From Trichomonas vaginalis G3 (lineage: Eukaryota; Parabasalia; Trichomonadida; Trichomonadidae): a stretch of DNA of 64,000 bases. The stretch spans positions 7,254,001 to 7,318,000 of the forward strand of contig NC_067203.1 in the NCBI RefSeq assembly GCF_026262505.1, written 5' to 3'. Below the pieces are notes generated by a model. The model ran no database searches. It worked only from the letters and a program-made list of their open reading frames with translations, and was not told the DNA's origin. Positions 44,299 to 55,239 of this stretch are shown here, one piece after another. The position numbers and the translations under genes are program-made. Position 1 is the stretch's first letter. Each line of letters begins with the position of its first letter.

Positions 44299-44970
44299 TT
44301 ACAATACAAGTTCAATAAACTTCTTTTGTGTCAGTGTGACTGTCTGTCCATCAATTGCTAAAACAACCTTGGGATGTACAAAAATTATATGAGCTTTAAC
44401 ATCTGGATCAATGTTTAATGATACTATATCGCCTATTCTGTATGTTTTCTGATTAACAGTAATAGCTTCTCGATTTGCTTGAAACTTCCTTAATTTAGAT
44501 TTTTCGATGTCATCCGAAATCTCTTGTTGAGTTAATTTTGGTTTTGTATCTTGAATATTTGGCGGTAAATTCACTCCTTCAGTGAATGAATCAACTTTGG
44601 ATATGATCGAAAATATTGTGGGATTTTGAGAAGCAAAGTAGTCGTAGCATTCTGGAAATGATTTCTTTAACATGTCAACGCGAAATCTAAGATATTGTTT
44701 ATATCGAACTCCAATCATGTTTTCATAATACTCGTAATCGCTATTACTGCACTGAATTGAATTTTCTTTTTCATCTTCTGAAAACTTAATTTCTTTATTC
44801 CTCCATTCTTCGAGTTTTTTGATCTGATCATCCGAATATTGATCAAATTTATTGAGATAGTTAATAAATTCTTCATTAGTTCCCATTTTCAAAAGGTTTA
44901 CTTGCTCAAAAATGTATAAATACTTCTTTTTCAAGCTTTCAACTTTATTGATATCAATCCCTTGAGTCAT
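44299..44970 (-). CDS. Sds3/BRMS1-like protein, 223 aa
   Basis: Helical N-terminal two thirds (coiled-coil, E/K-rich), then a small beta-rich C-terminal domain (about 165-223: T-Y-R-I-G-D-I-V-S-L-N-I-D ... L-A-I-D-G-Q-T-V-T-L-T). This order resembles Sds3/BRMS1 subunits of histone deacetylase complexes. Low-to-moderate confidence: similarity seen only by eye. An initiator-like TCATTTT lies about 10 bases before the ATG. Confidence 0.5.
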   Translation of the reverse strand: MTQGIDINKVESLKKKYLYIFEQVNLLKMGTNEEFINYLNKFDQYSDDQIKKLEEWRNKEIKFSEDEKENSIQCSNSDYEYYENMIGVRYKQYLRFRVDMLKKSFPECYDYFASQNPTIFSIISKVDSFTEGVNLPPNIQDTKPKLTQQEISDDIEKSKLRKFQANREAITVNQKTYRIGDIVSLNIDPDVKAHIIFVHPKVVLAIDGQTVTLTQKKFIELVL

Positions 44971-45214
44971 TTCTGAAAAAATGAATTAAGAAGAGTAGCC
45001 ACTCATACACAGAAGTTTAAATATAAATGTATTAACTGTTGGAAAATCAAGAATAATCCTGACAAATAATCTTCTACGGTTCAGTACAATTCTTCTATGC
45101 AAAAATTGTATTATATAATAAACTAAATAAAAGTACACTAAAACTGTAAATGAGGATGACGATAGCTTTTGTAGACAAACGATAAAAGTGGATTTTGGTC
45201 GGTCCTTTTTGAGA

Positions 45215-45745
45215 ATGTCACTCAAGCAATATCTTGTCATTGGTCGCCCATACCCAACAAAGGAAATTCCAAACCCACCAGCTGTCCGCGTTCAGGTATT
45301 CGCTCCAGATGAGGTCATTGCCAAGTCCAAGTTCTGGACAGTTGCTCAGCGCATTGCTCGTCTGAAGAAGGCTCACGGTGAAGTCCTTGCCGTCAAGCAC
45401 GTTATCGAACCAGAACCAACACGCGTAAAGAACTACGGCGTTTGGCTCTCCTACCGTTCAACACGCAACCATCACAACGTTTACAAGGAGTACCGTGACA
45501 CAACAACAGAGGGTGCTGCTACAAAGATGCTCGCTGAGTTGGCCGGAACACACGATGTTTCTGCCGATAACATCAGCATCATCAAGATTGCCGAAGTCGC
45601 TGATAAGGATCTTGTTCACAAGAACATTTCTCAGTTCACACACGAGAACATCAAGTTCCCAATGCTCAAGCAGTCCATCCGCGCTCCAACAGCTTCCGCA
45701 AGAAAGGTCTTCGCAGCTACCCGCCCAACAGTCTGTGGCTTCTAA
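45215..45745 (+). CDS. 60S ribosomal protein eL20 (L18a), 176 aa
   Basis: Structural protein of the large ribosomal subunit. L-K-Q-Y-L-V-I-G-R-P-Y-P at the start, S-K-F-W at 40-50 and K-N-Y-G-V-W-L-S-Y-R-S-T-R are family hallmarks. ATG 45215 is used; the frame upstream starts with GTG and has no family content. High GC and C-ending codons reflect strong expression. A normal gene for any eukaryote. Confidence 0.95.
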   Translation: MSLKQYLVIGRPYPTKEIPNPPAVRVQVFAPDEVIAKSKFWTVAQRIARLKKAHGEVLAVKHVIEPEPTRVKNYGVWLSYRSTRNHHNVYKEYRDTTTEGAATKMLAELAGTHDVSADNISIIKIAEVADKDLVHKNISQFTHENIKFPMLKQSIRAPTASARKVFAATRPTVCGF

Positions 45746-46241
45746 AAATAAAGGTTATAAAATACTATTATTTAGAAAGTACAGATAACAAATCATAGAT
45801 ATGAAATTTCTCAGGATAGAATTTTTTTTATTGAAATAATCCTTTCTTATGAAATTTAAAATAATAAAGATATTCGCAAGATATTATTTTCATTAAATTT
45901 GGAATCGATAATTCTCTCCTTTCATGATTCAACAAAATTTATTTTTTGAAAGTTTCCCTGACCTGGAATTGCTTATGGACAGAAAATATTATAGAGAGAA
46001 AAGCATGAAGTTGATAATTTTGGGCACTTTTACGAAATAAAAGTATCAATTTGTGATTTATTGTAGATATAATGAGGAAATTAAACTAACTACAATGGTT
46101 GGAATCAAGTTACTAAATTGTTTGTTATTAATCTGAATATAAAGCAGAGCAATTAATAAAGAGTTATCTTGAAGGATTCGAAATCTCCCAAGTGAAATGA
46201 AGTAAGATTTAATATTTATAAAGAATTATGTATAATGTGAA
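45746..46241. other. Intergenic, nothing recognised
   Basis: AT-rich spacer before tRNA-Arg; contains no convincing ORF. Confidence 0.5.
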
Positions 46242-46315
46242 GCGCCGTTGGCCCAATTGGATAAGGCGACTGCCTACGGAGCAGTAGAGTCCAGGTTCAA
46301 GTCCTGGACGGCGCG
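46242..46315 (+). tRNA. tRNA-Arg(ACG)
   Basis: Acceptor GCGCCGT/ACGGCGC with discriminator G. The anticodon stem is ACTGC/GCAGT, the loop CTACGGA gives anticodon ACG, and the T arm is CCAGG-TTCAAGT-CCTGG. A poly-T terminator follows. No intron. Confidence 0.93.
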
Positions 46316-46761
46316 TTTTTTCCCTATTTGCATCATTAAAAAAATTAGAAATTTAAAGATTCATTATGGAGAGTTATATCATGAGGTTTCACAACTTTTT
46401 TTGAACAATTAATTTGCTATATAAATAAGATTTATTGTATTGTCATAAAAATGGAGAGTAGATGCCCAAAAAGATTGAAGAATTATGTGTATTGAAAGTA
46501 TTTCTTAAAATGACTTGCAAGTCTAAAATAAGTATAATCTGTAATTACTTCTCTGAATAGGTATTATGTTAATTTACCTATTCTATTATGCACCATTAGC
46601 TTTTGGTATTTTTGTAGAAAGAGTTTAATGAGTTAATAATAAAAGTTTTAATCAACATCATATGGAATCATAGATCCTCATCTAATTATAGGATATATAG
46701 TTCCATATTAACATTTGTGTGCGCCATTTTTTTTATTTTTTTCCCCTCTAGAATGACACAA
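46316..46761. other. Intergenic, nothing recognised
   Basis: AT-rich spacer downstream of the tRNA, before the ankyrin gene stop. Confidence 0.5.
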
Positions 46762-48570
46762 TCATTTCTTTTTTATTATAGAGTTAAGAAGTTTGGATAT
46801 CTCTACATTATTATTTCTTGTCGCCCGATCAAGAGCAGTTAGTCCAATTTTATCTTTTTCATTGATGTTTGCACCATGTGAAATAAGAAGTTCAGCTGTA
46901 TCTTTGCTGTTTTTATCGGCCGCATAATGAAGAGCAGTTAGTCCAATTTTATCTTTTTCATTGATGTTTGCACCATGTGAAATAAGAAGTTCAGCTGTCT
47001 CTTTGCTGTTTTTATTGGCCGCATAATGAAGAGCAGTTTTTTCAAATTCATCCTTTTCATTGATATTTGCACCATGTGAAATAAGAAGCTCAGCTGTCTC
47101 TTTGCTGTTTTTATCTGCTGCACAATGAAGAGCAGTTTCCCCACCTTTATCTTTTTCATTGATATTTGCACCATGAGAAATAAGAAGTTCGATCATTTCT
47201 TTTTTATTATAGAATGCTGCTAGATGAATCACTGTTTCTCCATTTTTATTTTTTTCATTGAGATTGATACCATGCGAAATAAGAAGTTCAATTACTTCTT
47301 TATTATCATCCAATGTTGCAATATGAAGAGCGGAATATTCAAAATTATCGTTTTCATTGATATTTTCACCATATGAAATAAGTAGTTCAGCTGTTTCTTT
47401 ATTGATATTCGATGCTGCAAAAAGAAGAGGAGTTTTTCCATATTTTTCTTTTTCATTGATATTTGCACCATTTGCAATTAGAAGGTTTACTATTTCTTTG
47501 TTATTATAGAATGCTGCATGATGAAGCGCCGTTAATCCACGTTTTTCATTTTGATTTATATTTATACCATATGAAATAAGAATTTCAGCTGTTTCTTTAC
47601 AATTTTTTACAACTGCATAATGAAGAGCAGAATTTCCATCTTCATCTTTTTCATTGATGTTTACTCCAAGTGAGAGGAAATATTCACAAAAGTAAGGAAT
47701 ATCAAACATTGAGGAATAAACAAAGCATTTGTTAATATCATTAGTTTGATCAAAATAAACTAAAAATGAATCAAGATCATTATAAACTCCACAATAGATT
47801 AAATTGATCTCTATTTTATATTCATTCATCAAGAATGTAACAAAATCAATGTTGTGTGAGATGATTGCATATTTCATGCATTCTTTGTCTGGTTTATGAT
47901 GCTTCAAACATTCACTCATGATTTCTTGATTTTCACCTAAAAATGATAATTCTAGACATGCTCTAGTTATTTCTGAATTAAATTTCGATCTTAATAACTT
48001 GAAACAATCAACAGATCCGTGATAACAACACAATTCAAGTAATGAATATTCTTTGTAATACCTCGGATATAAACTGCTTTGAGGTTTGTGAGTTTTATCA
48101 AATCCATCTGTTTCTGTGAATAATATGAATGTTTCTAAGTCATTATCCATAATTGCTTTGTAAATTGTATTTTCTGAATGAACATTGACATTTATTAATT
48201 TTTGCTTTAATAAAAACTTAGCGTTGCATATTTTAATTCCATATTCTTTATAAAACAGGTAGTTAGAAATGGCTTCAACTTTATTGACTTCAATAACATG
48301 ATAATCATCAGATATATGTTTGGCGATTTCCAAGTATGACTTTGTATAGCGGTTATTATACGGAATTATGCCTAAAATATCTTCTATAACTCTTTGTGGA
48401 GGATATTTCTTTGAATCTATCATTTCTATTTTGATCTTATTGTAAATTGAGTTTAGTTCTTCTTCAGATTTCGCTTTTAACCGATATAACGCAATGTATG
48501 AATCAATATAGTATTTGAAGATGTTTCTTAATTCATTGTATTTACTTGGAAGAATGTTTTGATCAGACAT
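46762..48570 (-). CDS. DUF3447/ankyrin repeat protein, about 602 aa
   Basis: Large trichomonad family. I use ATG 48570 (M-S-D-Q-N), the family's usual start; two earlier in-frame ATGs add 30 residues or fewer. The N-terminal DUF3447 region (about 1-330) is followed by nine or so 33-residue ankyrin repeats (G-x-T-A-L-H-x-A-A x N-x-x-E-x-A-E-L-L-I-S-H-G-A-N-I-N-E-K-D). The last repeats are very similar to one another, so the array has expanded recently. Likely protein-binding scaffold. Confidence 0.93.
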   Translation of the reverse strand: MSDQNILPSKYNELRNIFKYYIDSYIALYRLKAKSEEELNSIYNKIKIEMIDSKKYPPQRVIEDILGIIPYNNRYTKSYLEIAKHISDDYHVIEVNKVEAISNYLFYKEYGIKICNAKFLLKQKLINVNVHSENTIYKAIMDNDLETFILFTETDGFDKTHKPQSSLYPRYYKEYSLLELCCYHGSVDCFKLLRSKFNSEITRACLELSFLGENQEIMSECLKHHKPDKECMKYAIISHNIDFVTFLMNEYKIEINLIYCGVYNDLDSFLVYFDQTNDINKCFVYSSMFDIPYFCEYFLSLGVNINEKDEDGNSALHYAVVKNCKETAEILISYGININQNEKRGLTALHHAAFYNNKEIVNLLIANGANINEKEKYGKTPLLFAASNINKETAELLISYGENINENDNFEYSALHIATLDDNKEVIELLISHGINLNEKNKNGETVIHLAAFYNKKEMIELLISHGANINEKDKGGETALHCAADKNSKETAELLISHGANINEKDEFEKTALHYAANKNSKETAELLISHGANINEKDKIGLTALHYAADKNSKDTAELLISHGANINEKDKIGLTALDRATRNNNVEISKLLNSIIKKK

Positions 48571-48797
48571 AAAAAAATTAAAGTTATCAAATTCAGACAT
48601 GCTATCGTGTAAAACATTTTTAGAATTCATAATAAAGAGAAATGATATTATAAACAGCAAAAAACAAAATTTTTAAAATTTATTTCGAATAATCTTTCTA
48701 GAATACTTTTTGTTAATTAACATTCAATATCATTTTCAGAAAAAGCTTAATTTGCATATAATTTCCTTTTTTACAAAAAAATATAATTATGAAATAA
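48571..48797. other. Intergenic, nothing recognised
   Basis: Short spacer between two minus-strand genes; no gene supported. Confidence 0.5.
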
Positions 48798-49748
48798 TTA
48801 ATCGAACTTCTTTGCGCGATCCTTGCTCTTGTAGTATTCTTCGACGAATGACAAGTAAGCATTGGCATCAATATCGACTGTTGGAAGCTTTGTAAGTCTT
48901 GAAAGAACTGTTCTCATTTTTTCAACGAATTCTGGATTAATTAAATCATCCTTTGGAAGTCCAACATCAGCATCGAGTGCAACAAGGACTGTGCAGCTAA
49001 CGTAAATGTGGCCAAGGTTCTTAATCAAGTGAACAAGGCCGTTTCCAGCTGTGTAGTTTGGAGAGAGGCCAGTGAATGGTCTGACGAAGCCAAGGACCTG
49101 GATTTTTGTGTCTTCTGGGAGTTTGGCCTTGAATGGTTGGAATTTGAGGATTCCTTCAGAATTTGTTGGAGCTCCTTCGCAAAGGAAGACAACAGGGCCA
49201 CGCTTGTACTTTCTGGCATCTGCAATAACTTTTTCGATGCGTACAAGGCTTCCTTCACGAAGATTTTTGTGACGTAAGATTGTGATCATGATATTATGGA
49301 TTCCACAGACAACACAATGCTCTTCATCAACAGGGATGGCAAATACAGGTGAGAGTTTGAACTGAAGCCACAATAAATTGATATATGAAGTTAAATGAGT
49401 GAAAATAACATCACCACTTCCTGGTTTTGACCACTTTTCATCAACAAGTCTCTTAACAAGTGGTGTTGGAACAATTGAGGTCCAGTATTCACCGAATAAA
49501 ATCATTACGAGATAATAAGTGATAAATGAATGCGCTCTAGTATAAAATCTTCCGATAAAATGGATTGGGAAATAGTACGAAATGAGTAAATTAATCCATG
49601 ACTGAATCATAATGAGAACAAAGATAGTTAATTTACAAATACCAAATATCCATCTACCGATAGTTGCTATTGTTGATTCTGGCTTTGTTCTCGGTAAAAA
49701 TGGTCCGACACCACTGACTTTGTCACGCCAAGCGCCAAACTTCTCCAT
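48798..49748 (-). CDS. Lysophospholipid acyltransferase (LPAT-like), 316 aa
   Basis: PlsC-superfamily membrane acyltransferase that transfers acyl groups to lysophospholipids. N-terminal membrane segments cover about 33-60. Motif I, usually H-x4-D (N-H-x-S-Y-x-D), appears as H-L-T-S-Y-I-N at about 118-124, with the His displaced and the Asp replaced. The PEGT-like motif reads L-C-E-G-A-P-T-N near 189-196. L-K-F-Q-P-F follows. Activity is therefore uncertain, though both motifs sit where expected. Frame intact. Confidence 0.75.
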   Translation of the reverse strand: MEKFGAWRDKVSGVGPFLPRTKPESTIATIGRWIFGICKLTIFVLIMIQSWINLLISYYFPIHFIGRFYTRAHSFITYYLVMILFGEYWTSIVPTPLVKRLVDEKWSKPGSGDVIFTHLTSYINLLWLQFKLSPVFAIPVDEEHCVVCGIHNIMITILRHKNLREGSLVRIEKVIADARKYKRGPVVFLCEGAPTNSEGILKFQPFKAKLPEDTKIQVLGFVRPFTGLSPNYTAGNGLVHLIKNLGHIYVSCTVLVALDADVGLPKDDLINPEFVEKMRTVLSRLTKLPTVDIDANAYLSFVEEYYKSKDRAKKFD

Positions 49749-51871
49749 TTAATGTCACTTTTCGTCAAATCACAATAATTTTCCAAGTCTGACACTTTCA
49801 TCATTTTACGAGTTATCTTATTCAAAAATGATTGAAATCTCTATATATACACACACAATATATAGTTACCTCATAAATGAATATACTTAAAATCGCTTCT
49901 AATTTCGAAATAAGATAAATATTTCTGTTATAAGACATTGAATCAATTGTTTGAAACAGATAATATATAATTCCATTTTGCATAACAGTCATTAATTGAT
50001 CTTATTTGATACGTTCACTAATATCACATTTATTTGTTATTTTTCTACCACTTCTTAAAGCAAATCACATTGTCTCAGAATTAGTTTCCATACTGTAGGT
50101 AGTGCATGCAAGATTTTTTATATTAAAACCCTTTTAACATAATAATATTTAAATCCAAAATGAAACTATCAATTCATTTTGAAATATAATCTTTTTGAGA
50201 ATAATTTTGCCAATTTGTCTCAAAAATATAATAATACCTAACACTTTCCTCTCTTTGAATGTTCAAAAGGAAATGAATTATACAAGATTAACCTAATGTA
50301 TTATCAAAAGTCTACAACCATATAATATAGTGTATATATTCAATATATCTTAACCTAATCCAAATATTTGAGTAATGATTCTCAAGATTAATAATTCATC
50401 GATCAATTATCGTTTCCCAATCTTTCAGGATAGTACTTGATATAGCACTCCAGTTTGCATTAATACCTTTCAAAGAAACAATTATTGTACTGAGAAAACT
50501 ATATATCACAGAACGAATATCGAGATTATAGCAAGAAAACAAATAGCCAGGATACACGAATGCTGTAGTAGTCCAACGCATACTTATAAACTCGGCTATT
50601 ATTTACTCTTCATTGTTTTTTTAATATGTGCCTGATGATATGGTGTAGGATGTTGAAATAAATACATATAAATATTACATTACCATACATCACTCATTTT
50701 ACAGCGTCTATCCTAACTCCCGATAAAACCTCACAATCTTTTTAGTATTCATTCCTCATTATTACATTTTGGATATCAGAGAGATTAACAAAATAGTAAT
50801 AGTAAAAGTCACTGAATTTAAATGTATTTATATAAATATGTTGCTCTTCAAATGAATTACTTTGCGTTTTTTTAAACAATAGGGATGTTCAATCAACACA
50901 ATCGAAACGGATAACGATGGATAACAATAAGCTGCTATTCATTTGATATTATCTGATGAAATAGAGAAAATATTTTATCGTCTCCGTAAAAATATGGAAA
51001 ATAGATTTAACAACTTGACGTTCATATAGTAGAGGCAGTATTAAATGATGTATTTGTATAGGAGTGATTGCTAACCTCTATAGAAAATTTATTATCGCAA
51101 TGTCAAATATTTTTTTGTCAATAACGATAAATTCATTGCTACTGTTAGACGATATGATTATTTTTTGTGAATTCATCGTTCTTATAGTTCTTACTGGAAA
51201 TTCGAATGATCTACAAATACTTCTATGTATTTATATCAAATTTTTTGAAAAATATATTTCAGCCTAAAAATAATAATGTAACTTGATACTGTATTTTCTT
51301 TATTTTGTAAATCTTTTATTATCAAAACTTCATTCAATAAAAACAATGAATTTGAAAATGATAACGACAATGAAATCACTTAGATATAAATTACAAACTT
51401 AATGAATATTTTCGAATTTTTCATGCGCCTTATTTTCAATAATGTTTTTGAATTCAGGGAAAATTCAATTAGATTGAGAAAATACATCTTATATTACAGT
51501 TTGCAAATTACAGATGACCTAGAGAGTAACAATGAACCAATAACTTTGCAAATTACCTCAGACTTTTCAGAGGAGTGGTAATTTTTAGTCTCAACACTAT
51601 TTCAATATAAGCTCCATTTTTAAACAGTTTTTATAAATCGAGCATTGAAAAGTGTGATGAGATTTTATTTTTTTTTTCAATTCTCAACGATTTATTTGAA
51701 TTCTATTTTAATTTAAATTTGTTTATAAATCAATGGTTTTATTCATATAAACAAATATTCATGATTTCCTCTATTAATTTTCAAAATCGATTTAAAATGA
51801 TTTAATATTTATAATTGATATTATACATTAGAGATAGCAGAAGAGTTTTTAGACCATGCGTTGTAAAATTA
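49749..51871. other. Long AT-rich intergenic region
   Basis: About 2.1 kb without a supported gene. Short frames (for example near 50400-50580 and 51064-51267) lack family features. No clear repeats. Confidence 0.5.
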
Positions 51872-51878
51872 TCACTTC
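51872..51878 (+). promoter_or_regulatory. Trichomonad initiator (Inr) of the flavodiiron gene
   Basis: TCACTTC fits TCAYTWY and lies 12 bases before the ATG at 51891. This is the standard arrangement for short-leader trichomonad transcripts. Confidence 0.7.
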
Positions 51879-51890
51879 ATTTTTTGATCC

Positions 51891-54506
51891 ATGCTTAAAA
51901 TTCAGCAACTTACAGAAGATATCTACTGGCTTGGCGCTTTAGATCCCACGCTAGCAGTATTTGATATCATTATGGAGACAAAATATGGAACAACGTACAA
52001 TGCTTACATGATTAAGACACCAGCAGGAGCAGTTCTCGTTGAAACCGTGAAAGAATGCTTCTTTGAAGAGTATATTGAAAAAGTTAAGTCCGTTATTGGC
52101 GATATTAACAACATTAAGTATTTAATTACAAATCATACAGAACCAGACCATTCCGGCTCAATCAAGAAGATAATTGAAATTATTCCAGGTCTTACAGTTA
52201 TCGGCTCTAAAACAGCACTTACTTATCTTGAAGACATTGTAAATATTCCATTCCGTGGTCACTCTGCTGAAGATCTCAAGGCCTTGAAATTCGGAGGAAA
52301 GACATTTGAGTTCATCTCATGCCCATTCCTTCACTGGCCAGACTCAATGTATACATGGCTTCCAGAAGAACAAGCATTATTCACTTGCGACTCCTTCGGC
52401 GCTCACTACTCGCCAAAGAAATCAATCCTCATGAGTGAACTTCCTCCAGAGGAGGAGGACGGCTACCAGGAAGCCCTTCTTTACTACTACACCGCAATTT
52501 TCGGGCCATTCAAAGACTTCGTTATCAAAGGAACAGACAAAATCCTCGATCTCGACATCAAGATCATCTGCCTCGGCCACGGCCCAGTCCTTGATGCTCG
52601 CGTTCAAGAGACAATCGATACATATCGCAAATGGAGTGAACCAGCTCTTCCTCATCCAGGCATCGAAGTTGTTATGGTCTATGCATCCGCTTACGGCTAC
52701 ACAACCGAGATGGCTGAAGAAATCAAGAATGGAATTTTAGATAAAATCCCAGATGCAAGCGTAAAGATGTACAACGTCAACATACAAAACTACGGCGGCA
52801 TGAAAGCCGACATTATGAACTCGATTGCTACAGCAGATGGCGTTCTTCTCGGTACAAATACGATCAATGGAGATGCAGTTCCTCCAATTTGGGATGTCGC
52901 ACTTTCAATGAACCCGATCGTCCACGGCGGCAAGATTGTCACCGCATTCGGCTCATACGGATGGTCAGGAGAAGGTGTTGACAACATCATCAACAGATTC
53001 GACAAGATCCGCTGCAAAGTCGTCGAACCAATCAAGATAAAGTTCCGCATGTCCAAGAAAGAACACAAGCAAGTACGCGAATTCGGTCGCCGCTTTGCAG
53101 ATTGCTTAGAATCAGGCGAAGTTCCAGATCGCGCCGTTCCAGGCAGAGTTGTCGGCGCTAAGGACTGGAGCGAGCTCAATCCTACAGGAGCAATCGTCCT
53201 TTGGCGTTGCGTAATTTGCGGAGAAATTTATGCCGGTGTTACACCTCCTCTCGTTTGCCCAGCATGCGGCGTCGGACAAGATTTGTTCGAACTGTACGAG
53301 GCAGAGGAAGTTACATGCAGTTCCTTCGAAAATCTCAAATTTGTCGTTGTCGGATCTGGCGCTGCCGCAGTTTCCGCCATCGATGCCATCCGCGCTCGCA
53401 ACACAGTCGCTTCTATCACGATGCTGACTCGGGAAAAGATTATGCCGTATTACAGACCGATAATCGTCGACGCCTTGAATTCAGAGATCTCTCCAGAGAA
53501 CTACTATCTCAAGAACGAGGACTGGTACACAGAAAACAACATTACAGTCAAGTTAGGCACAACAGTCAAATCAATCGACACAGCACGTAAATCTCTTACA
53601 TTATCCGACGGTTCTACAATGCAATACGACAGATTAATACTTGCTACAGGCTCCCGTCCATTCGTTCCTCCAATAGGCCACGAAGGATTAACAGGAGTTT
53701 ACGTAATCAGAACTTCTAACGATGTAGAGCTTCTCAAGGAAACCTGCAAGACCGCAAAGAAGGCCGTTGTCATCGGTGGCGGCGTTCTTGGCTTAGAAAA
53801 CGCCTCCGCCATCAAAGATAGAGGACTTTCCGTAACAGTCGTCGAATGCATGCCAAGATTGATGGCCAGACAGCTCGATCCAGAAGCCTCCGAGATCCTC
53901 CAGGGCTTCGTCAGAGACTACGGCGTTGATCTAAGAATGGGTCAATGCGTGGTCATAAAAGGTGACGGAAAGAAAGTTACGGGCGTGCAGGTAGGCGATG
54001 AATTTATTTCTGCCGATTTTGTTGTTGTCAATGCGGGTGTTCGTGCCGAATCAGAAGTCGCTGCAGCAGCAGGAATCGAGTGCAGCCGCGGCATCACAGT
54101 CAACAACAAGATGGAGACATCAGCACAAGATGTTTACGCCGCTGGTGACTGCGCGTACATGGAGAACATAAACCAAGGTTTGTGGGCACCTGCTCTTGCT
54201 ATGGGTAAAGTTGCAGGAGCAAACGCTGCAGGAGACTCAAAGACATTCCACTTCTCAATTGAACCAGTAAACATGATCGCAATGGGAACTGATTTGTTCG
54301 CTGTCGGAATTCCACCGGATTCTCCAAAGGGATACAACGTTATCTCTCAAAGAGATGAAAAAGAAGGAACAGCAATCAAGTTGTACTTCAAGGATAACAG
54401 ACTGGTTTACGCTGCTGGATTCAAGTGCCAGAAACAATCTGGTTTCTTACTTAAGGGTGTTAGAAATGGTCATACTTTACAGCACGTTCTTGCTGAATTG
54501 TTTTGA
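51891..54506 (+). CDS. Class F flavodiiron protein fusion, 871 aa
   Basis: NAD(P)H-dependent reductase of O2 (and possibly NO) that protects an anaerobe. Order: metallo-beta-lactamase-type diiron domain (H-T-E-P-D-H at residues 82-87; later G-H-G-P), flavodoxin FMN domain (about 255-400), short-spaced rubredoxin with C440, C443, C456 and C459 (12 residues between pairs), then an NADH:rubredoxin reductase domain (G-S-G-A-A-A-V-S, G-G-G-V-L-G-L-E, A-A-G-D-C). This is the class F architecture known from clostridia and Trichomonas. High GC and C-rich third positions fit strong expression. Start ATG 51891 follows an initiator. Confidence 0.96.
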   Translation: MLKIQQLTEDIYWLGALDPTLAVFDIIMETKYGTTYNAYMIKTPAGAVLVETVKECFFEEYIEKVKSVIGDINNIKYLITNHTEPDHSGSIKKIIEIIPGLTVIGSKTALTYLEDIVNIPFRGHSAEDLKALKFGGKTFEFISCPFLHWPDSMYTWLPEEQALFTCDSFGAHYSPKKSILMSELPPEEEDGYQEALLYYYTAIFGPFKDFVIKGTDKILDLDIKIICLGHGPVLDARVQETIDTYRKWSEPALPHPGIEVVMVYASAYGYTTEMAEEIKNGILDKIPDASVKMYNVNIQNYGGMKADIMNSIATADGVLLGTNTINGDAVPPIWDVALSMNPIVHGGKIVTAFGSYGWSGEGVDNIINRFDKIRCKVVEPIKIKFRMSKKEHKQVREFGRRFADCLESGEVPDRAVPGRVVGAKDWSELNPTGAIVLWRCVICGEIYAGVTPPLVCPACGVGQDLFELYEAEEVTCSSFENLKFVVVGSGAAAVSAIDAIRARNTVASITMLTREKIMPYYRPIIVDALNSEISPENYYLKNEDWYTENNITVKLGTTVKSIDTARKSLTLSDGSTMQYDRLILATGSRPFVPPIGHEGLTGVYVIRTSNDVELLKETCKTAKKAVVIGGGVLGLENASAIKDRGLSVTVVECMPRLMARQLDPEASEILQGFVRDYGVDLRMGQCVVIKGDGKKVTGVQVGDEFISADFVVVNAGVRAESEVAAAAGIECSRGITVNNKMETSAQDVYAAGDCAYMENINQGLWAPALAMGKVAGANAAGDSKTFHFSIEPVNMIAMGTDLFAVGIPPDSPKGYNVISQRDEKEGTAIKLYFKDNRLVYAAGFKCQKQSGFLLKGVRNGHTLQHVLAELF

Positions 54507-55239
54507 AAAAAAGTATTAATTATTTAAGGGTTATTTATTTTTTTATCATTGATAATAAAATTGGATTTTTTTGGAAATGTATTTTTGGGTATCACATCAT
54601 GAATTGTCAGTTGCTACATCTTCTTCAGACACATACTCTATTTATTAGATATCATTGATTTACTATTTAAGGGTCGCCTCTTTTATTCGCTTTTACAGGA
54701 ATGAATTACCTATATTGTTCTAAATGTGTATACATATTTTCCACTTTGCATTAGATTTTCGATACTCAGATCTAGTCACAGTACTTTTATATATGACAGT
54801 GATAGTATACACTATTAAATATTTGATTCATAATTGCTTTGGAGAATAAGTGAAGTGATATAGTACACTCAACCATTAAAACCAGTATTGAGGCATGTTA
54901 ATAACACATTTGTCTAATAATTATTGCTTATATACTTGATATTTTCACATATAGAATGTAAAAGATTGACATTGTGTTTCATATTATTGTTAGTTTAAGG
55001 GTGCACCCGTATGTACGTTTATTTGAGAGGAGGAGGATTACCCTCTCAATTTTGAGGGATTCGTTAGTTTATTTTCTCGATGAATATGCAATAAAATTTG
55101 ATTTTTACCTTATCAATATACTTCATATAATATACACATGTTCATGTAAAAACTTTTTTCCAAAATCCTCAGGAATTAAGGGATTTTTGAATTTTAAGAA
55201 TTTTTTTCGAATTTTTTCGAAAAAAATATTTTCAGAACA
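54507..55239. other. AT-rich intergenic up to the hAT insertion
   Basis: No gene. TTTAAGGGTGCACCC lies at 54994-55008, followed by a 39-base stretch (CACCCGTATGTACGTTTATT) that recurs at 57693. The 8-bp target TCAGAACA is at 55232-55239. Confidence 0.6.

Noticed and set aside
44986-45240. Minus-strand frame overlapping the eL20 start
   Set aside because: Antisense to a well-conserved ribosomal gene; no support.
50396-51267. Small frames in the long intergenic region
   Set aside because: Short, AT-driven and without family features or initiator sequence.
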